From Rapana venosa (lineage: Eukaryota; Mollusca; Gastropoda; Neogastropoda; Muricidae), in NCBI GenBank assembly GCA_028751875.1, contig CM054134.1, positions 71,452,571 through 71,516,570 on the forward strand: a DNA stretch of 64,000 bases, in the 5' to 3' direction. The number at the start of each line of letters is the position of its first letter. Within the stretch, counting starts at the first letter, position 1. The notes under the pieces were generated by a model that did no database searches, had not been told where the DNA came from, and saw only the letters and a program-made list of their open reading frames with translations. This document shows positions 63,936 through 64,000 of the stretch, piece after piece. A program made the translations under genes and the position numbers.

Positions 63936-64000
63936 CAGACCTCCTGCAGAGTTACATGCACAGGAGAAGACCAGGCACTACCCATTCTACCCAATAAGGC

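Larger units (their letters stand above)
62183..64000. other. Intron upstream of the first visible exon
   Basis: No exon is recognised up to the window edge. It contains an S4 SINE, a ~135-bp tandem duplication and an S3 repeat. Confidence 0.65.

Overview
The window is animal nuclear DNA, most likely from a mollusc and probably a gastropod. The evidence is a single intron-rich gene spread over more than 54 kb, introns packed with mini- and microsatellites, several tRNA-derived SINE families sharing a common core (a pattern known from molluscs), and fragments of non-LTR retrotransposons. The species call is an inference; no species-diagnostic gene is present.

One gene explains all convincing coding sequence: a leucine-rich repeat kinase (LRRK/Roco family) on the minus strand. 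Thirty-one exons can be traced from 62182 down to a stop codon at 7691. Except at the two places noted below, every junction has an AG acceptor, a GT donor and matching codon phase. In order, the exons encode ankyrin repeats (62.2-59.7 kb), leucine-rich repeats (59.6-52.0 kb), a Roc GTPase (49.9-44.6 kb; P-loop, DFGGQ, THLD), the COR dimerisation region and linkers (44.1-30.4 kb), a kinase (30.1-21.5 kb; GEGNFGKV, VALKV, YRDLK, DYG, APE) and a WD40 propeller with the C-terminus (21.5-7.7 kb). The N-terminus, promoter and 5' UTR lie beyond the right edge. Two kinase exons are out of frame as given: 28222-28448 is one base short, and the exon near 21458-21670 changes frame twice beside a visibly indel-rich satellite.

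The rest is introns and 3' flank. The most striking feature is that at least five, and perhaps nine, intronic tandem arrays abut an exon, and their repeat unit contains a copy of that exon's own splice site, in several cases with a few to 31 bases of exon. They are at 9.8-11.5 kb (acceptor), 13.6-14.1 kb (donor), 37.2-38.4 kb (acceptor), 39.2-40.1 kb (acceptor), 48.9-49.75 kb (donor) and 51.0-52.0 kb (donor); the arrays on both sides of the 21.5 kb exon and beside the 33.6 kb exon are less certain. The gene therefore carries well over a hundred duplicated splice sites.

Mobile elements include an intronic non-LTR element with an RNase H domain (55.6-57.2 kb), a LINE fragment flanked by a perfect 16-bp target-site duplication (12.0-12.6 kb), RT and endonuclease scraps, tRNA-headed SINEs with interchangeable heads and tails, a tRNA/5S rRNA chimeric SINE (42.5 kb), and two copies of a ~370-bp repeat, one of which interrupts a minisatellite. 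The 1-7.69 kb segment is 3' UTR or flank with tandem repeats and no convincing gene.
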